DNA of 6,622 nt, from NCBI GenBank assembly GCA_905210875.1, contig CAJLYN010000125.1, positions 1-6,622 of the forward strand, given 5' to 3'. A program made the translations under genes and the position numbers. The DNA comes from an uncultured Bacteroides sp. GTDB lineage: Bacteria; Bacteroidota; Bacteroidia; Bacteroidales; UBA11471. Under the pieces are notes generated by a model, which saw nothing but the letters and a program-made list of their open reading frames with translations, had not been told where the DNA came from and did not search any database. Below, one piece after another: positions 5,672-6,622 of this stretch; positions within the stretch are counted from its first letter, which is position 1, and each line of letters starts with the position of its first letter.

Positions 5672-6622
5672 TTATTTCTTTTGGAGTTGAGCATCGGGAA
5701 GTACGGCCCATTCGGGTTGTACATAGCTTTGTGTAGCGTCGGTAACGATTAGTACCCAGTCGTTGGCTCCGTCGGTGCGAATGTCGGGGATAAAACGGGT
5801 TGTTCGGTTGGCAAATTCTCCGATGTAGCTCAACTGTCCGTTACAGGGATTATACCACCAGGCTCTTTTTTGTTTGCCTTTGATTTTACTCAGGTCGATT
5901 TCCATCGGTTCGCCCAGGTAGGAGTAGACCAGCAGATAGCTGTTTCCGCGAGTGGCTGCAACTCTATGGTATTTCGTCCCGTTTTCACCGACGATGATGC
6001 TTTGGTCGGGAATGCGCTCGAAGAAAGGAAAGGTCAGCATCAGATTCTTGACATATTTCATTTGGTTGAATCCCGGGTCTTTGAGTGCTTCATACCAAGG
6101 AGTGCAAGCACCGTATGCGCTCCCGACACCGGGACGGTAGAACTGCATGATGGCGTTGTTGCCATAGGTGTGTCCGAATGCTCCGGCAAATACCGACCAG
6201 TAGGCGTAGCGGCGGCAGTCATAGTCTTGCCACAGCGGTTCGCTGGGGTCGTGCAGCCCCTGCGGTATTCTTTCGTAGGAGGGTTCGCCGTCGATAACCG
6301 GTTTCAAGGGCGAGATGGCCAGCGAACGCTCTACATAACGCCAATTGTCTTCTTCGGTATCTTCGGGAATGGGATAGTTCTTGTCGTTGCCTCTTTGATT
6401 ATAACGGCGGTGTCCACTCTGGAACATGTTGAAGTCGAGCCACTCGGCATCGTTGTAGAAGTCGGTCGAGAGGGTTCTTCCTCTGGGGTGGAACGTCATG
6501 AGATGGTTGGGGTCGTTGGCCTTGATGCTGCGGGCGAGGGCATGCCACACCTCCGATTTGATGTCGCACTGTATGTCACCTCCGATTATCCAGATGATGT
6601 TCGGCGCGTCTTTATAGCGGTC
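5672..6622 (-). CDS. GH140 apiosidase-like glycoside hydrolase (5' end off window)
   Basis: The reading frame is open to the right edge; 316 residues are visible and the N-terminus is missing. The GTG at 6550 is therefore not the true start. The fragment begins inside the catalytic barrel with NIIWIIGGDIQ (fragment residues 8-18), continues through GRTLSTDFYNDAEWLDFN and PVIDGEPSYE, and ends in a beta-rich domain (about 214-299) resembling the 'putative collagen-binding' domain that follows DUF4038 barrels. Known of the family: GH140 enzymes cleave the apiose linkage joining RG-II side chains to the galacturonan backbone. As I recall, Bacteroides thetaiotaomicron BT1012 uses Asp187 and Glu284. 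Here Asp16 (codon 6575-6577) and Glu113 (codon 6284-6286) lie the same 97 residues apart, which implies about 170 residues lie beyond the edge. It is the first visible gene of the operon, 16 nt before the GH78 gene. Other DUF4038 enzymes with different substrates exist, so family is surer than specificity. Confidence 0.88.
   Translation of the reverse strand, partial: DRYKDAPNIIWIIGGDIQCDIKSEVWHALARSIKANDPNHLMTFHPRGRTLSTDFYNDAEWLDFNMFQSGHRRYNQRGNDKNYPIPEDTEEDNWRYVERSLAISPLKPVIDGEPSYERIPQGLHDPSEPLWQDYDCRRYAYWSVFAGAFGHTYGNNAIMQFYRPGVGSAYGACTPWYEALKDPGFNQMKYVKNLMLTFPFFERIPDQSIIVGENGTKYHRVAATRGNSYLLVYSYLGEPMEIDLSKIKGKQKRAWWYNPCNGQLSYIGEFANRTTRFIPDIRTDGANDWVLIVTDATQSYVQPEWAVLPDAQLQKK

Larger units (their letters stand above)
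51..6622 (-). other. probable single transcription unit (pectin/RG-II PUL segment)
   Basis: Four co-directional genes are separated by only 16 nt (5656-5671), 27 nt (2845-2871) and 28 nt (1146-1173). The gaps are AT-rich, contain no GC-rich hairpin or T-tract, and leave no room for a regulated promoter with a normal leader, so I infer one polycistronic message started to the right of the window. None of the starts is preceded by a recognisable Shine-Dalgarno sequence, as is usual in Bacteroidota. The gene set is coherent: two polygalacturonate lyases, an apiosidase-like enzyme and a rhamnosidase. No SusC/SusD pair, hybrid two-component sensor or ECF sigma/anti-sigma pair is visible, so the remainder of a PUL, if present, lies outside. 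Confidence 0.8.

Noticed and set aside
5462..5752. 96-codon plus-strand open frame spanning the GH140/GH78 junction.
   Set aside because: It is antisense to the end of one gene and the signal-peptide region of the next. It has no supporting motif or start context.
6548..6550. GTG as a possible start of the GH140 gene.
   Set aside because: The frame continues upstream to the window edge with conserved residues, including the probable catalytic Asp at 6575-6577, so the true start is outside.

Overview
The window is a compact carbohydrate-degradation operon from a Bacteroidota genome, most likely order Bacteroidales. The evidence is the gene content (GH140, GH78, a PL1 with a calcium-loop tail, PL10), type I signal peptides, absence of clear Shine-Dalgarno sequences, and tight co-directional packing typical of polysaccharide utilisation loci (PULs). 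I cannot assign a genus from the sequence alone.

All genes are on the minus strand, so transcription runs from the right edge to the left. In order they are: (1) the 3' part of a GH140 apiosidase-like glycoside hydrolase (5672-6622, 5' end beyond the window); (2) a complete GH78 alpha-L-rhamnosidase (2872-5655); (3) a complete PL1 pectate lyase with a C-terminal calcium-loop tail (1174-2844); (4) a complete PL10 pectate lyase (51-1145). The gaps between them are 16, 27 and 28 nt, with no hairpin terminator in any of them, so they are very probably co-transcribed from a promoter to the right of the window. No intergenic stretch reaches 300 bases. The last 50 bases hold an imperfect inverted repeat that could be a terminator stem or the beginning of a further gene.

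Functionally the set points to pectin, and specifically to rhamnogalacturonan II (RG-II) together with its homogalacturonan backbone. PL1 and PL10 cut polygalacturonate by beta-elimination. GH140 enzymes cleave the apiose linkage that anchors RG-II side chains A and B to that backbone. GH78 removes alpha-L-rhamnose from the released chains. Every complete protein has a plain type I signal peptide without a lipobox, so a periplasmic location is the simplest reading. The outer-membrane SusC/SusD pair, regulators and downstream enzymes expected of a PUL are not in the window.

I see no RNA gene, CRISPR array, insertion sequence or evidently novel system. The points worth a second look are the altered residues around the probable catalytic arginine of the PL1 enzyme, the pairing of two unrelated lyase folds next to an RG-II enzyme, and the left-edge dyad.
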